64,000 nucleotides of DNA, taken from positions 62,001-126,000 of the forward strand of contig NZ_JAMYJR010000035.1 in assembly GCF_024137025.1 (NCBI RefSeq). Direction: 5' to 3'. Below, in pieces: positions 56,906 through 64,000 of the stretch. The notes under the pieces were generated by a model. It was not told where the DNA came from. It did no database searches and saw only the letters and a program-made list of their open reading frames with translations. Each line of letters starts with the position of its first letter. Positions within the stretch are counted from its first letter, which is position 1. The DNA is from Paractinoplanes aksuensis (GTDB lineage Bacteria > Actinomycetota > Actinomycetes > Mycobacteriales > Micromonosporaceae). A program made the position numbers and the translations under genes.

Positions 56906-58390
56906 ATGCCCCGACGCCGATTGATCGCGGCGCTGGCCGCCGCGGTCACCGCGATCGCCGGAGGTGTCGTCGCCACCGCCACGTCCGCCTCGGCCGCCAC
57001 CGTCGACACCAGCGCCTCGTACGTCCTGGTCAACCGCAACAGCGGCAAGGCGCTGGACGTGTACAACCTGGCCACCACCGACGGTGCCCGGATCACCCAG
57101 TGGGCACGCAACGACGGCAATCAGCAGCAGTGGCAGTTCGTCGACTCGGGCGGCGGCTACTACCGCCTCAAGTCCCGGCTCAGCGGCAAGGTGCTCGACG
57201 TCGCCGGCGCCTCCACCGCCAACGGCGCCGCGATCAACCAGTGGAGCGACGCCAACGGCACCAACCAGCAGTTCCGGCTGGCCGACTCGGACGGTGGCTA
57301 CGTCCGCCTGATCGCCCGCCACAGCAACAAGGCGGTCGAAGTGCAGGGCGCGGCCACGACCGACGGCGCCGACGTCGTGCAGTACGACGACTGGGGCGGC
57401 GCGAACCAGCAGTGGCAACTGGCCCAAGTCGGCAGCAACCCGCCGCCGACGACGACGCCACCGCCGAGCGGGTCCTGCACCCTTCCCTCGTCGTACCGCT
57501 GGTCGTCGACCGGCCCGCTGGCCCAGCCGAAGTCCGGATGGGCGTCCCTCAAGGACTTCACCGTCGCGCCGTACCAGGGCAAGCAGCTGGTGTACGCCAC
57601 CACCCACAGCAGCAGCGCCAGCGGCGGCTGGGGCTCGATGAACTTCGGTCTGGTCGACAACCTCAACCAGCTCGGCTCGGCCAGCCAGAACACCATGAGC
57701 CAGGGCACCGTCGCGCCGTCGCTGTTCTACTTCGCGCCGAAGAACATCTGGGTCCTGGCCCACCAGTGGGGCCCGACGTCGTTCTCGTACCGCACGTCGA
57801 CCAACCCGGCCAACGCCAACGGCTGGTCGTCCCCGCAGCCCCTGTCGACCGCGTCGATCACCGGCTCCAGCACCGGCGTGATCGACCAGACGATCATCGG
57901 CGACGACCAGAACATGTACCTGTTCTTCGCCGGTGACAACGGCAAGATCTACCGCCAGATCATGCCGATCGGGAACTTCCCGGGCAGCTTCGGCGCCAAT
58001 TACACGACGATCATGAGCGACACCTCGGAGAACCTGTTCGAGGGACCGCAGGTCTACAAGGTGCAGGGCCAGAACCAGTACCTGATGATCGTCGAGGCCC
58101 GGACCAGCTCCTGGGAGCGCTACTTCCGCTCGTTCACGGCGACCAGCCTGAGCGGCACCTGGACCCCGAACGCGACGACCTACAACAACCCGTTCGCGGG
58201 CAAGGCCAACAGCGGAGCCACCTGGACCAACGACATCAGCCACGGTGAGCTGCTGCGGACCAGCGCGGATCAGACGAACACGATCGACCCCTGCAACCTG
58301 CAGCTGCTCTACCAGGGCCGTTCCCCCAGCTCGGGCGGCGACTACGGCCTGCTCCCCTACCGGCCGGGGCTGCTGACCCGGCAGCGCTAA
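56906..58390 (+). CDS. Secreted GH62 alpha-L-arabinofuranosidase with ricin-type lectin domain
   Basis: 494 residues; AAGGAG stands 6 nt before the ATG. A signal peptide (MPRRRLIAALAAAVTAIAGG to ASA, 1-31) is followed by a ricin-B/CBM13 beta-trefoil (about 35-175) with the repeats NQQQWQF, NQQFRL and NQQWQL, then a Pro/Thr linker (PPPTTTPPPSG) and the GH62 catalytic domain (about 190-494). Putative catalytic residues are in WASLKDFTVAPYQGKQLVYA (Asp), TIIGDDQNMYLFFAGDNGKI (Asp) and ENLFEGPQVYKV (Glu). It removes arabinose side chains from arabinoxylan outside the cell. The divergent ECF-AbfB fusion probably senses the same polysaccharide. Its stop overlaps the convergent membrane protein by 4 nt. 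Confidence 0.95.
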   Translation: MPRRRLIAALAAAVTAIAGGVVATATSASAATVDTSASYVLVNRNSGKALDVYNLATTDGARITQWARNDGNQQQWQFVDSGGGYYRLKSRLSGKVLDVAGASTANGAAINQWSDANGTNQQFRLADSDGGYVRLIARHSNKAVEVQGAATTDGADVVQYDDWGGANQQWQLAQVGSNPPPTTTPPPSGSCTLPSSYRWSSTGPLAQPKSGWASLKDFTVAPYQGKQLVYATTHSSSASGGWGSMNFGLVDNLNQLGSASQNTMSQGTVAPSLFYFAPKNIWVLAHQWGPTSFSYRTSTNPANANGWSSPQPLSTASITGSSTGVIDQTIIGDDQNMYLFFAGDNGKIYRQIMPIGNFPGSFGANYTTIMSDTSENLFEGPQVYKVQGQNQYLMIVEARTSSWERYFRSFTATSLSGTWTPNATTYNNPFAGKANSGATWTNDISHGELLRTSADQTNTIDPCNLQLLYQGRSPSSGGDYGLLPYRPGLLTRQR

Positions 58391-59466
58391 TTGGGCTGTG
58401 CGGCCGGTTCACGGGTGCGGAACTCGTGGATCGGCCGCCAACGGTCGTGCAGGGTGGTGATCAGCGAGATCATGGTCAGGAAGAACAGGGTGTCCCAGCC
58501 GTCGATCTGGTTGTCGAGGATCCAGTTGGCGATCGTGGCGAAGGCGATGTTCAGCAGCAGCCGGACGCCGAAGGTGGCGGCGATGGTCTTGATGGTCCAG
58601 GCCCGGCGCGCGATGGCCAGCGAGACCATGGTGTTGAAGACGACCACGATGGCGACACCGACGAACAGGTTGCTCATCGAGCCCGTGTAATCGGGCAGCA
58701 TCTCGGCGAAGATGGCGCAGATCAGGCCGAGCAGCAGCACCTTCTCGAGCGTGTTGCGCGACCACACGGCGTCGTACCGGACCCGCCACGCCTCGCGCTC
58801 GTGGGGCTCGTCGATCTGCTCCGGCAGCGGCTCGGGGCGGATCCGCCAGTCCCAGTCGGCCGGGCGCAGGCGGGGGCGCACCACCCGCTGGAACAGCACG
58901 GCCAGGCCGGCCGCCAGGGCGACCAGCAGGCCGATGACCCACTGGTGCGCGGCCAGTTGGTCGGTGACGTCGAGCTGGGCGACGTGCAGCCACCACTCCT
59001 GCGGCAGCTTCACCACCACCCAGATCACGCCGGCCACGCTCAACCACCAACTGACCAGGAAGGTGAGCGGGGACCAGCGGGAACGAATGGTCTCGTACGC
59101 GATGAAGAAGTATTCGAACACGTTCGGGAACACCAGCAGCAGCCAGCGCCACTGCGTCAGCTCGAACAGCAGCGCGCCGACGAGCCGGTAGAAGAACAGG
59201 AACCGCGAGATGCGGAACGCCGATTCGCTGGTCCAGTTGCGCAGCGTCGACAGATACGCGATCGCCAGGTAATAGACATCCATGGCTTTGTCGTACGACT
59301 GATAGCCCGGTGGGTCGTACCCGAAGGACTGAAATATCGTCTGATCGACCCCGTCCAGCACCAAGCAGGCGATCACCGCCGGTAGCGGGAAATACGGAAT
59401 CGCCAGCGGCAGCAGGAACCGGGCCGCCACGACCGCGACAAAGACAACAGCAGCTCCGGTGCTCAC
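58387..59466 (-). CDS. Polytopic integral membrane protein of unknown function
   Basis: 359 residues from a GTG at 59,466 with GAGGAACC just upstream. About eight to nine membrane segments, the first at the extreme N-terminus (AAVVFVAVVAARFLLPLAIP). Conserved-looking polar parts are DGVDQTIFQSFGYDPPGYQS near residue 38, which may face outside, and a cytoplasmic loop WRIRPEPLPEQIDEPHEREA (about 210-230). The C-terminus WDTLFFLTMISLITTLHDRW is followed by a short polar tail. I do not recognise a named family. It is convergent with GH62 and divergent from the conservon. Confidence 0.8.
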   Translation of the reverse strand: MSTGAAVVFVAVVAARFLLPLAIPYFPLPAVIACLVLDGVDQTIFQSFGYDPPGYQSYDKAMDVYYLAIAYLSTLRNWTSESAFRISRFLFFYRLVGALLFELTQWRWLLLVFPNVFEYFFIAYETIRSRWSPLTFLVSWWLSVAGVIWVVVKLPQEWWLHVAQLDVTDQLAAHQWVIGLLVALAAGLAVLFQRVVRPRLRPADWDWRIRPEPLPEQIDEPHEREAWRVRYDAVWSRNTLEKVLLLGLICAIFAEMLPDYTGSMSNLFVGVAIVVVFNTMVSLAIARRAWTIKTIAATFGVRLLLNIAFATIANWILDNQIDGWDTLFFLTMISLITTLHDRWRPIHEFRTREPAAQPN

Positions 59467-59705
59467 GGTTCCTCATCATCCGCTGCCGGGAGACCCGCCG
59501 TCGAGAACCGAAACGGGCGCGTCCCCGATTCCTGGGCAATCAGATTGTGATCTACTTTGGACCCCTCGGGCCCTCTCCCGACTGGTGCCGGGAAACACGC
59601 GACGCTAGGGTTTGCAGCGCTTGATCAACGGCGGGCCGGCGCGGACATTCCGCCGGCTTGGGGGCGCCGTGCGCCATCCTTCCTTTCACCGGATTGGATC
59701 GACTC

Positions 59706-62033
59706 TTGACGTCCACATCGGCTGGTCCGGCGGCGGAACGCCAACCGCGGCAGCAGTCCATCGCCCGGCGGGTCGTCCGGCTCGTGCTGGTGCCCAGTGT
59801 GGTGGCCCTGCTCATCTGGTTCGCGGCCTCGGGCTACCTGGTCTTCCAGGGCTTCTACAACCGGGCGGTGGCCAACTCGGTCCGGCAGGTCTCCATCCCG
59901 GCCGTGCTCGCGCTCTCGTCGCTGCAGCAGGAGCGCCGCCTCAGCGTGGCCTACCTGGCCCGCCCCGGGAACGGCCTGACCGGCCTGCTCGACCGGCGCC
60001 GCCAGAGCGACCAGCAGGTCGACACGCTGCGCCAGGCCGCCGACGGCGCGCTCGGGCAGGCCCCCGAGTCCATCAAGGAACGCTGGGCCGAGCTGACCGG
60101 CTACCTCGACCGGCTGGCCACGACCCGCAGCGCGATCGACGCCCGCACGATGACCGGCCCGGAGGCGTACACCTTCTACAACGGCCTGCTCGACGCGGCC
60201 ACCGACCTGTTCGACAACCAGGCCCGGGTCGTGCCCGACGTGACCGCCACCCAGGGCGGCATCATCGCCACCGAGGTCTTCCGGGCCGGCGACCTGATGT
60301 CCCGGGCCGGTTCACTGATCGACGGCGCGCTCGCCTCGGGCCCGCTGACCCGGGCCGACTATCTGGAGTTCGTCCGGCTGGTCGGCGCGTACCACTTCGC
60401 GCTGACCAGCTCCGCGCCGCACTTCGAACCGGCCGTCCGGACCCGGTTCGCCGAGATCGAGGCCGGCGACGACTGGAAGCAGCTGACCCGGCTCGAGGGC
60501 AGCATCACCGCCGGCGGTCCGTGGGCCAAACGGGTGCCGCCCGGCCTCGGCATCGGCGTCGACCGGTGGTCGCAGCTCACCACCGCGGTCTCCGGCGACC
60601 TGATCGACCTGACCGTCCAGCAGGCCGACCAGGTCTCGGCCCGGACCCTGCGCACCGGCAACACCCAGCTGCTCACGGCCACCTTCGGCTCGCTGCTGGC
60701 GCTCGCCATCGCCCTGGCGGCGATCCTGTGGGCCGTCCGGCAGTCGCGGGTGCTGGTCGACCGGGCCCTGTCGGTGCGGCTGGCCAAGCTCGGCACCGAC
60801 GCCGACACCCTGGTCGACCAGCGCCTGCCCGCCGTCATGGAACGGCTGCGGCGCCGGGAACAGGTCGACCTGGTCACCGAGTTCGCCGCGCCGGACTACG
60901 GCGGCGACGAGATCGGCCAGGTGGCCCGGGTCATCAACCGGTCGCTGCAGGCAGCCGCGGGCGCGGCGGTCGACGAGGCGAAGGCCCGGACAGCCGGCAC
61001 GGCGATGCTGATGGGTGTGGCCCGTCGACCGCAGCGCCCGCTGCAGCGCGGCCTGAAGGTGGTCGAGGATCTGCAAGCTCAGGTCGGCGACGAGAAGCTG
61101 CTGACCGACCTGTTCGACATCCATCACCAGCTGAACCAGACCCGCCGGTTCCTGGAGAACCTGGTGATCCTGGCCGGTGGGCAGATCGGCCGCCGGTTCC
61201 AGAACCCGGTGGCGCTGCGCCGGGTGCTGCTGGCCTCGTTCTCCGAGGCCCGCAACTACCAGCGGATCACGCTGCGCCGGGCCGACGACGTGGCGCTGGC
61301 CGGGCACGCGGTGGCCGAGGTCATCCACCTGCTGGCCGAGCTGCTGGACAACGCCCTGGCCTTCTCGCGGCCGGACACCACGGTCTGGGTCACGTCGAGC
61401 CGGGTCCAGCACGGGGTGGCGGTCGAGATCGAGGACGCCGGGGTCGGCATGTCGGCCGAGGCCGTGGAGCGGGCCAACACGCTGCTCGCCACCGCGCCGA
61501 CGCCGGACGTGACCGAACTGCGGGACGGGGCCCAGATCGGCCTGCACGTGGTGGCCGAGCTGGCCAAGCGCGAGGGCGTGCAGATCAGTCTGCGCCGGTC
61601 GGCGTACGGAGGCCTGCTGGCCATCGTGCTGCTGCCGGAGCGCATCCTGGTCGGCGGGGACAACGACGGCGCCGGCGACACGGCCGCGGCGCCGGTGGTG
61701 GCGGCCGCCCCGCCCGCCGAACCCGCCCGCCCGGCCCCGGCCGAACCGGTGCGGCAGACCAGCCGGGCCGCCGTGGGCGTGCTGGAACCTAAGGCCGAGC
61801 CACCTTCCTCCGCCGGGAAACCACCGCTACCTCATCGCCGGCCGCAGCAGCATCTCGCGCCGGGACTGCTGGAGGCCGAGGACGACGACGAGGACACCGC
61901 GGCCACCCCGGTCCGCTCGCCCGAGGATGCGCGGCGGCGCTTCTCCCGCTACCAGCGGGGCTGGGCCGAGGGCGCGGCGGCCGACCGCACCGACGAGAAC
62001 AACACCGACGCTGAGCAAGGCGGGAACCCGTGA
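59706..62033 (+). CDS. cvnA: Conservon sensor histidine kinase-like protein (CvnA)
   Basis: About 775 residues if the TTG at 59,706 is the start; a TTG 48 nt upstream is also possible. TM1 is at about 25-45 (LVLVPSVVALLIWFAASGYL), an extracytoplasmic NIT-like sensor follows (opening QQERRLSVAYLARPG) and TM2 is at about 325-345 (LLALAIALAAILWAV). A HAMP-like stretch leads to an unusual kinase core: DIHHQLNQTRRFLENLVILA, N-box AELLDNALAFSRPDT and G-box IEDAGVGMS. The tail from about 650 is a disordered, Pro/Ala-rich, acidic segment. This is the first gene of a four-gene conservon, which couples membrane sensing to a small GTPase-like switch. The stop overlaps cvnB by 4 nt. Confidence 0.9.
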   Translation: MTSTSAGPAAERQPRQQSIARRVVRLVLVPSVVALLIWFAASGYLVFQGFYNRAVANSVRQVSIPAVLALSSLQQERRLSVAYLARPGNGLTGLLDRRRQSDQQVDTLRQAADGALGQAPESIKERWAELTGYLDRLATTRSAIDARTMTGPEAYTFYNGLLDAATDLFDNQARVVPDVTATQGGIIATEVFRAGDLMSRAGSLIDGALASGPLTRADYLEFVRLVGAYHFALTSSAPHFEPAVRTRFAEIEAGDDWKQLTRLEGSITAGGPWAKRVPPGLGIGVDRWSQLTTAVSGDLIDLTVQQADQVSARTLRTGNTQLLTATFGSLLALAIALAAILWAVRQSRVLVDRALSVRLAKLGTDADTLVDQRLPAVMERLRRREQVDLVTEFAAPDYGGDEIGQVARVINRSLQAAAGAAVDEAKARTAGTAMLMGVARRPQRPLQRGLKVVEDLQAQVGDEKLLTDLFDIHHQLNQTRRFLENLVILAGGQIGRRFQNPVALRRVLLASFSEARNYQRITLRRADDVALAGHAVAEVIHLLAELLDNALAFSRPDTTVWVTSSRVQHGVAVEIEDAGVGMSAEAVERANTLLATAPTPDVTELRDGAQIGLHVVAELAKREGVQISLRRSAYGGLLAIVLLPERILVGGDNDGAGDTAAAPVVAAAPPAEPARPAPAEPVRQTSRAAVGVLEPKAEPPSSAGKPPLPHRRPQQHLAPGLLEAEDDDEDTAATPVRSPEDARRRFSRYQRGWAEGAAADRTDENNTDAEQGGNP

Positions 62034-62440
62034 CCGATCCGACCACCCCGACCGACCTGCCCTGGATGCTGGACGACCTCGTCGAGGTCCCGCACGTCGT
62101 CTCCGTGGTGGTGCTCTCCACCGACGGGCTGATCATCCAGAAGTCGTCGCTCATCGCCCAGGACCTGGCCGAGATCCTGGCCGCGGGCGCGTCCTCGATG
62201 TACAGCGTGGCCGCCGGCACCGGGCGGCGGTTCAAGAGCGGCCCGGTGCACCAGGTCATCATCGAGTACGGCGAGCACACCCTGTTCATCGCGGCCGCCG
62301 GGCAGAACGCGCGCCTGGCCGTGCTGTGCGAGCAGGAGGTCGACATGGGCCTGGTCGCCTACGAGGTGAGCCGGCTCGTGACCCGCATCGGTGACTATCT
62401 GGGCACCGGAGCGAGGTCCGGGGCGCCGGTCGACTCGTGA
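62030..62440 (+). CDS. cvnB: Conservon roadblock/LC7 protein (CvnB)
   Basis: 136 residues from a GTG that overlaps the cvnA stop (GTGA). Roadblock/LC7 fold: LPWMLDDLVEVPHVVSVVVL, STDGLIIQKSS, LAEILAAGASSMYSVAAGTG, QVIIEYGEHTLFIAAAGQNA and RLAVLCEQEVDMGLVAYEVS. In bacteria these proteins regulate small Ras-like GTPases, like MglB for MglA. Here the partner would be CvnD. Confidence 0.95.
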   Translation: MTDPTTPTDLPWMLDDLVEVPHVVSVVVLSTDGLIIQKSSLIAQDLAEILAAGASSMYSVAAGTGRRFKSGPVHQVIIEYGEHTLFIAAAGQNARLAVLCEQEVDMGLVAYEVSRLVTRIGDYLGTGARSGAPVDS

Positions 62441-62802
62441 GTTTCGAGACCTGGGACGGCGACGACGAGTCCGCCGCGGGCCGCTTCGTGCCGCTGTACG
62501 TGCTCGTCAACGGCCGCACCGCGCCCCGCGACTCCACGCTCGACCTGGCCACCCAGGTGGTGGCGCTGTCGGTCGACACCCGCCGACTCGAACCGGAGTA
62601 CCTGGAGATCGTGCGGCAGTGCGCGGGGTGGATCTCGGTGGCCGAGATCGGCGCGTACCTCAAGCTTCCGCTCGCGATCGCCAAGGTGATGGTCGACGTG
62701 CTGGTGGAACAGGGCTATCTCGCGGTCGGCACCCCGGCCCAACAGAGGATCTTCGACAAGAGCCTGCTCGACCAGGTGATCGCCGGCCTGGAACGGCTGT
62801 AG
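62437..62802 (+). CDS. cvnC: Conservon DUF742 protein (CvnC)
   Basis: 121 residues from a GTG overlapping the cvnB stop. DUF742 pattern: RFVPLYVLVNGRTAPR near the start, then LDLATQVVAL, then the winged-helix-like ECRxIxxLCxxxxSVAEIxAxL region seen here as YLEIVRQCAGWISVAEIGAY and LKLPLAIAKVMVDVLVEQGY. It probably acts as an adaptor in the conservon complex. A 17-nt gap leads to cvnD. Confidence 0.95.
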   Translation: MSFETWDGDDESAAGRFVPLYVLVNGRTAPRDSTLDLATQVVALSVDTRRLEPEYLEIVRQCAGWISVAEIGAYLKLPLAIAKVMVDVLVEQGYLAVGTPAQQRIFDKSLLDQVIAGLERL

Positions 62803-62819
62803 GACGGAAGGGACGCAAG

Positions 62820-63374
62820 GTGGACCGGACATCGGTCAAGATCGTCGTGGCCGGCGGCTTCGGCACCGGCAAGACGACGCTGGTGGCCTCGGTGAGCGAG
62901 ATCCCGCCGCTGACCACGGAGGAGATCCTGACCGAGGCCAGCCTCGGCGTGGACGACACCACCGGGGTCGAGAGCAAGACGACGACCACGGTGGCGCTGG
63001 ACTTCGGGCGCATCACGATCAGCCCCGACGTGGTGCTGTACCTGTTCGGCACGCCCGGGCAGGACCGCTTCTGGTTCATGTGGGACGAGCTGGCCCAGGG
63101 CGCGGTCGGGGCGATCGTGCTGGTCGACACCCGGCGCCTCGACTCCAGCTTCCCCGCCGTCGACTACTTCGAGCGGCGGGGCATCCCGTTCGTCACCGCG
63201 GTCAACCGGTTCTTCGGCGAGTGCGACTACACCGAGGACGAGATCCGCGGGGCGCTCGAGCTCGACCCGAAGGTGCCGCTGGTGTGGTGCGACGCCCGGG
63301 ACAAGGAGTCGAGCAAGCTGGCGCTGATCACGCTGGTCCGGCAGGCGATGGCCCGCCTGAAGGTCAAGGCGTGA
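62820..63374 (+). CDS. cvnD: Conservon Ras-like ATP/GTP-binding protein (CvnD)
   Basis: 184 residues from a GTG at 62,820 with GAAGGGA upstream. P-loop AGGFGTGKTTLVASVSE (about residue 11), switch region EASLGVDDTTGVESKTTTTV, LFGTPGQDRFWFMWDE (DxxG position replaced as FGTPG, as usual in this family) and the base-recognition segment VNRFFG. This is the small nucleotide-binding output protein of the conservon. The last 11 nt overlap the convergent lyase gene. Confidence 0.96.
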   Translation: MDRTSVKIVVAGGFGTGKTTLVASVSEIPPLTTEEILTEASLGVDDTTGVESKTTTTVALDFGRITISPDVVLYLFGTPGQDRFWFMWDELAQGAVGAIVLVDTRRLDSSFPAVDYFERRGIPFVTAVNRFFGECDYTEDEIRGALELDPKVPLVWCDARDKESSKLALITLVRQAMARLKVKA

Positions 63375-64000
63375 TCGGGGCCAGCCGCACCTTGAAGTGA
63401 CGAAGGATCGGCGGGGTCGAGACGATGCGGTAGCCGGTGATCCGCTCCGGGTCCTTGGCTATGCCGGCCAGCGTCTCGGCCACGTACTCGAAATGCTCCT
63501 GGCTGTAGACGCGACGCGGAATGGCCAGCCGGACCAGTTCGAAGGGGGCCGCGGTGACCAGCCGGTGCTGCTCGTCCATGGTGCCCAGATAAAGCGAGCC
63601 CAGCTCGGCGCAGCGGATGCCACCGTCGAGGTAGAGCTGACAGCCCAGCGAATGGCCGGGGAACTCAGCCGCGGACAGATGCGGCAGCAGGCGGCCCGCG
63701 TTCAGATAGAGCGCGTGCATGCCGGCCGGCTGCACGATGTCGACCCCGGCCTCGTTGATCATTCGAGCCAGGTGCGCGGTAGCTGCGGCGCGAGCCCCGA
63801 GGTACGCCGGATCGACCACCTCGCGCAGGCCGACCGCCAGCCGTTCCAGGTCGTGACCGGCCAGTCCCCCGTACGTCGAGAAGCCCTCGGTCGCGATCAG
63901 CAGGGCCTCGCAGCGCGCGTGCAGACTGTCGTCGCGCAGCCCGATGCACCCGCCGATGCTCGACAGACCGTCCTTCTTGAGGCTGATCACGCACCCGTCG
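63364..64000 (-). CDS. Tryptophanase/tyrosine phenol-lyase family protein, C-terminal part
   Basis: The gene enters from the right edge; its 212 visible codons begin just before DGCVISLKKDGLSSIGG. The second Lys of this LKKD segment is the PLP-binding lysine of beta-eliminating lyases (SGKKD in tyrosine phenol-lyase). The rest is the C-terminal domain: ALLIATEGFSTYGGLAGHDL, QPAGMHALYLNAGRLLPHLS, LDGGIRCAELGSLYLGTMDE and RLAIPRRVYSQEHFEYVAET. The GIRCxELGSLYLG segment is typical. The enzyme splits an aromatic amino acid to the aromatic, pyruvate and ammonia, or a related substrate; which one cannot be told here. Confidence 0.9.
   Translation of the reverse strand, partial: DGCVISLKKDGLSSIGGCIGLRDDSLHARCEALLIATEGFSTYGGLAGHDLERLAVGLREVVDPAYLGARAAATAHLARMINEAGVDIVQPAGMHALYLNAGRLLPHLSAAEFPGHSLGCQLYLDGGIRCAELGSLYLGTMDEQHRLVTAAPFELVRLAIPRRVYSQEHFEYVAETLAGIAKDPERITGYRIVSTPPILRHFKVRLAPITP

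Overview
The window is very GC-rich DNA with dense coding, GTG/TTG starts, many 4-nt start/stop overlaps and actinobacterial families (a conservon, SARP/BTAD regulator, ECF sigma factors, MbtH, DmdR/IdeR-type iron box, GH62 arabinofuranosidase). It most resembles the chromosome of a filamentous actinomycete, probably of the Micromonosporaceae (Actinoplanes-like). The genus is inferred from gene content and style only.

Left arm (1-9,066): the end of a secreted M4 metalloprotease, a SAM methyltransferase, remnants of an Rpn/DUF4351-like gene, a secreted alpha/beta hydrolase, a deleted ROK repressor pseudogene translationally joined to a SET-type sugar efflux transporter, a second M4 protease with C-terminal Ig/Fn3-like modules, a CDF zinc transporter and a small membrane protein.

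Centre (9,073-37,913): a hydroxamate-type siderophore nonribosomal peptide cluster. A perfect iron box at 36,508-36,522 lies between a leftward operon (formyltransferase, three NRPS genes, MbtH) and a rightward ornithine N5-monooxygenase. The NRPS genes overlap by 4 nt. In the transcribed order they read A-MT-T-E, then C-A-T-C-A-T-C-A-T-E, then C-A-T-C-A-T-C-A-T-E: seven modules. The predicted product is a linear or self-cyclised heptapeptide with an N-methylated D residue first (probably a hydroxy- or formylhydroxy-ornithine), epimerised residues at positions 1, 4 and 7, and serine at position 6. There is no thioesterase domain, and no siderophore transporter in the window. Several linkers and surface loops of the NRPSs hold in-frame tandem repeats. 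One 42-bp array is built on a 20-bp palindrome that also occurs elsewhere in the same genes.

Right of the cluster (37,975-50,430): an epoxide-hydrolase-like protein, a possible small membrane protein, a CPA2 antiporter, a SARP/NB-ARC regulator divergent from a methyltransferase-DUF4331 pair, a COG4315-type lipoprotein, a stand-alone cytochrome bc1 subunit b (QcrB), GpsA, a HicB-like orphan antitoxin, decayed genes and a short-chain dehydrogenase.

Right arm (50,419-64,000): an FMN-dependent alpha-hydroxyacid oxidase, two divergent ECF sigma factors, a GGDEF-EAL protein, an ECF sigma factor fused to a membrane anchor and an AbfB arabinose-binding domain, a divergent secreted GH62 arabinofuranosidase that it may sense for, a polytopic membrane protein, a conservon (cvnA-D) and the C-terminal part of a tryptophanase/tyrosine phenol-lyase. 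At five sites in the window convergent genes overlap at their 3' ends (4 to 55 nt). I saw no tRNA, rRNA, CRISPR array or insertion sequence.
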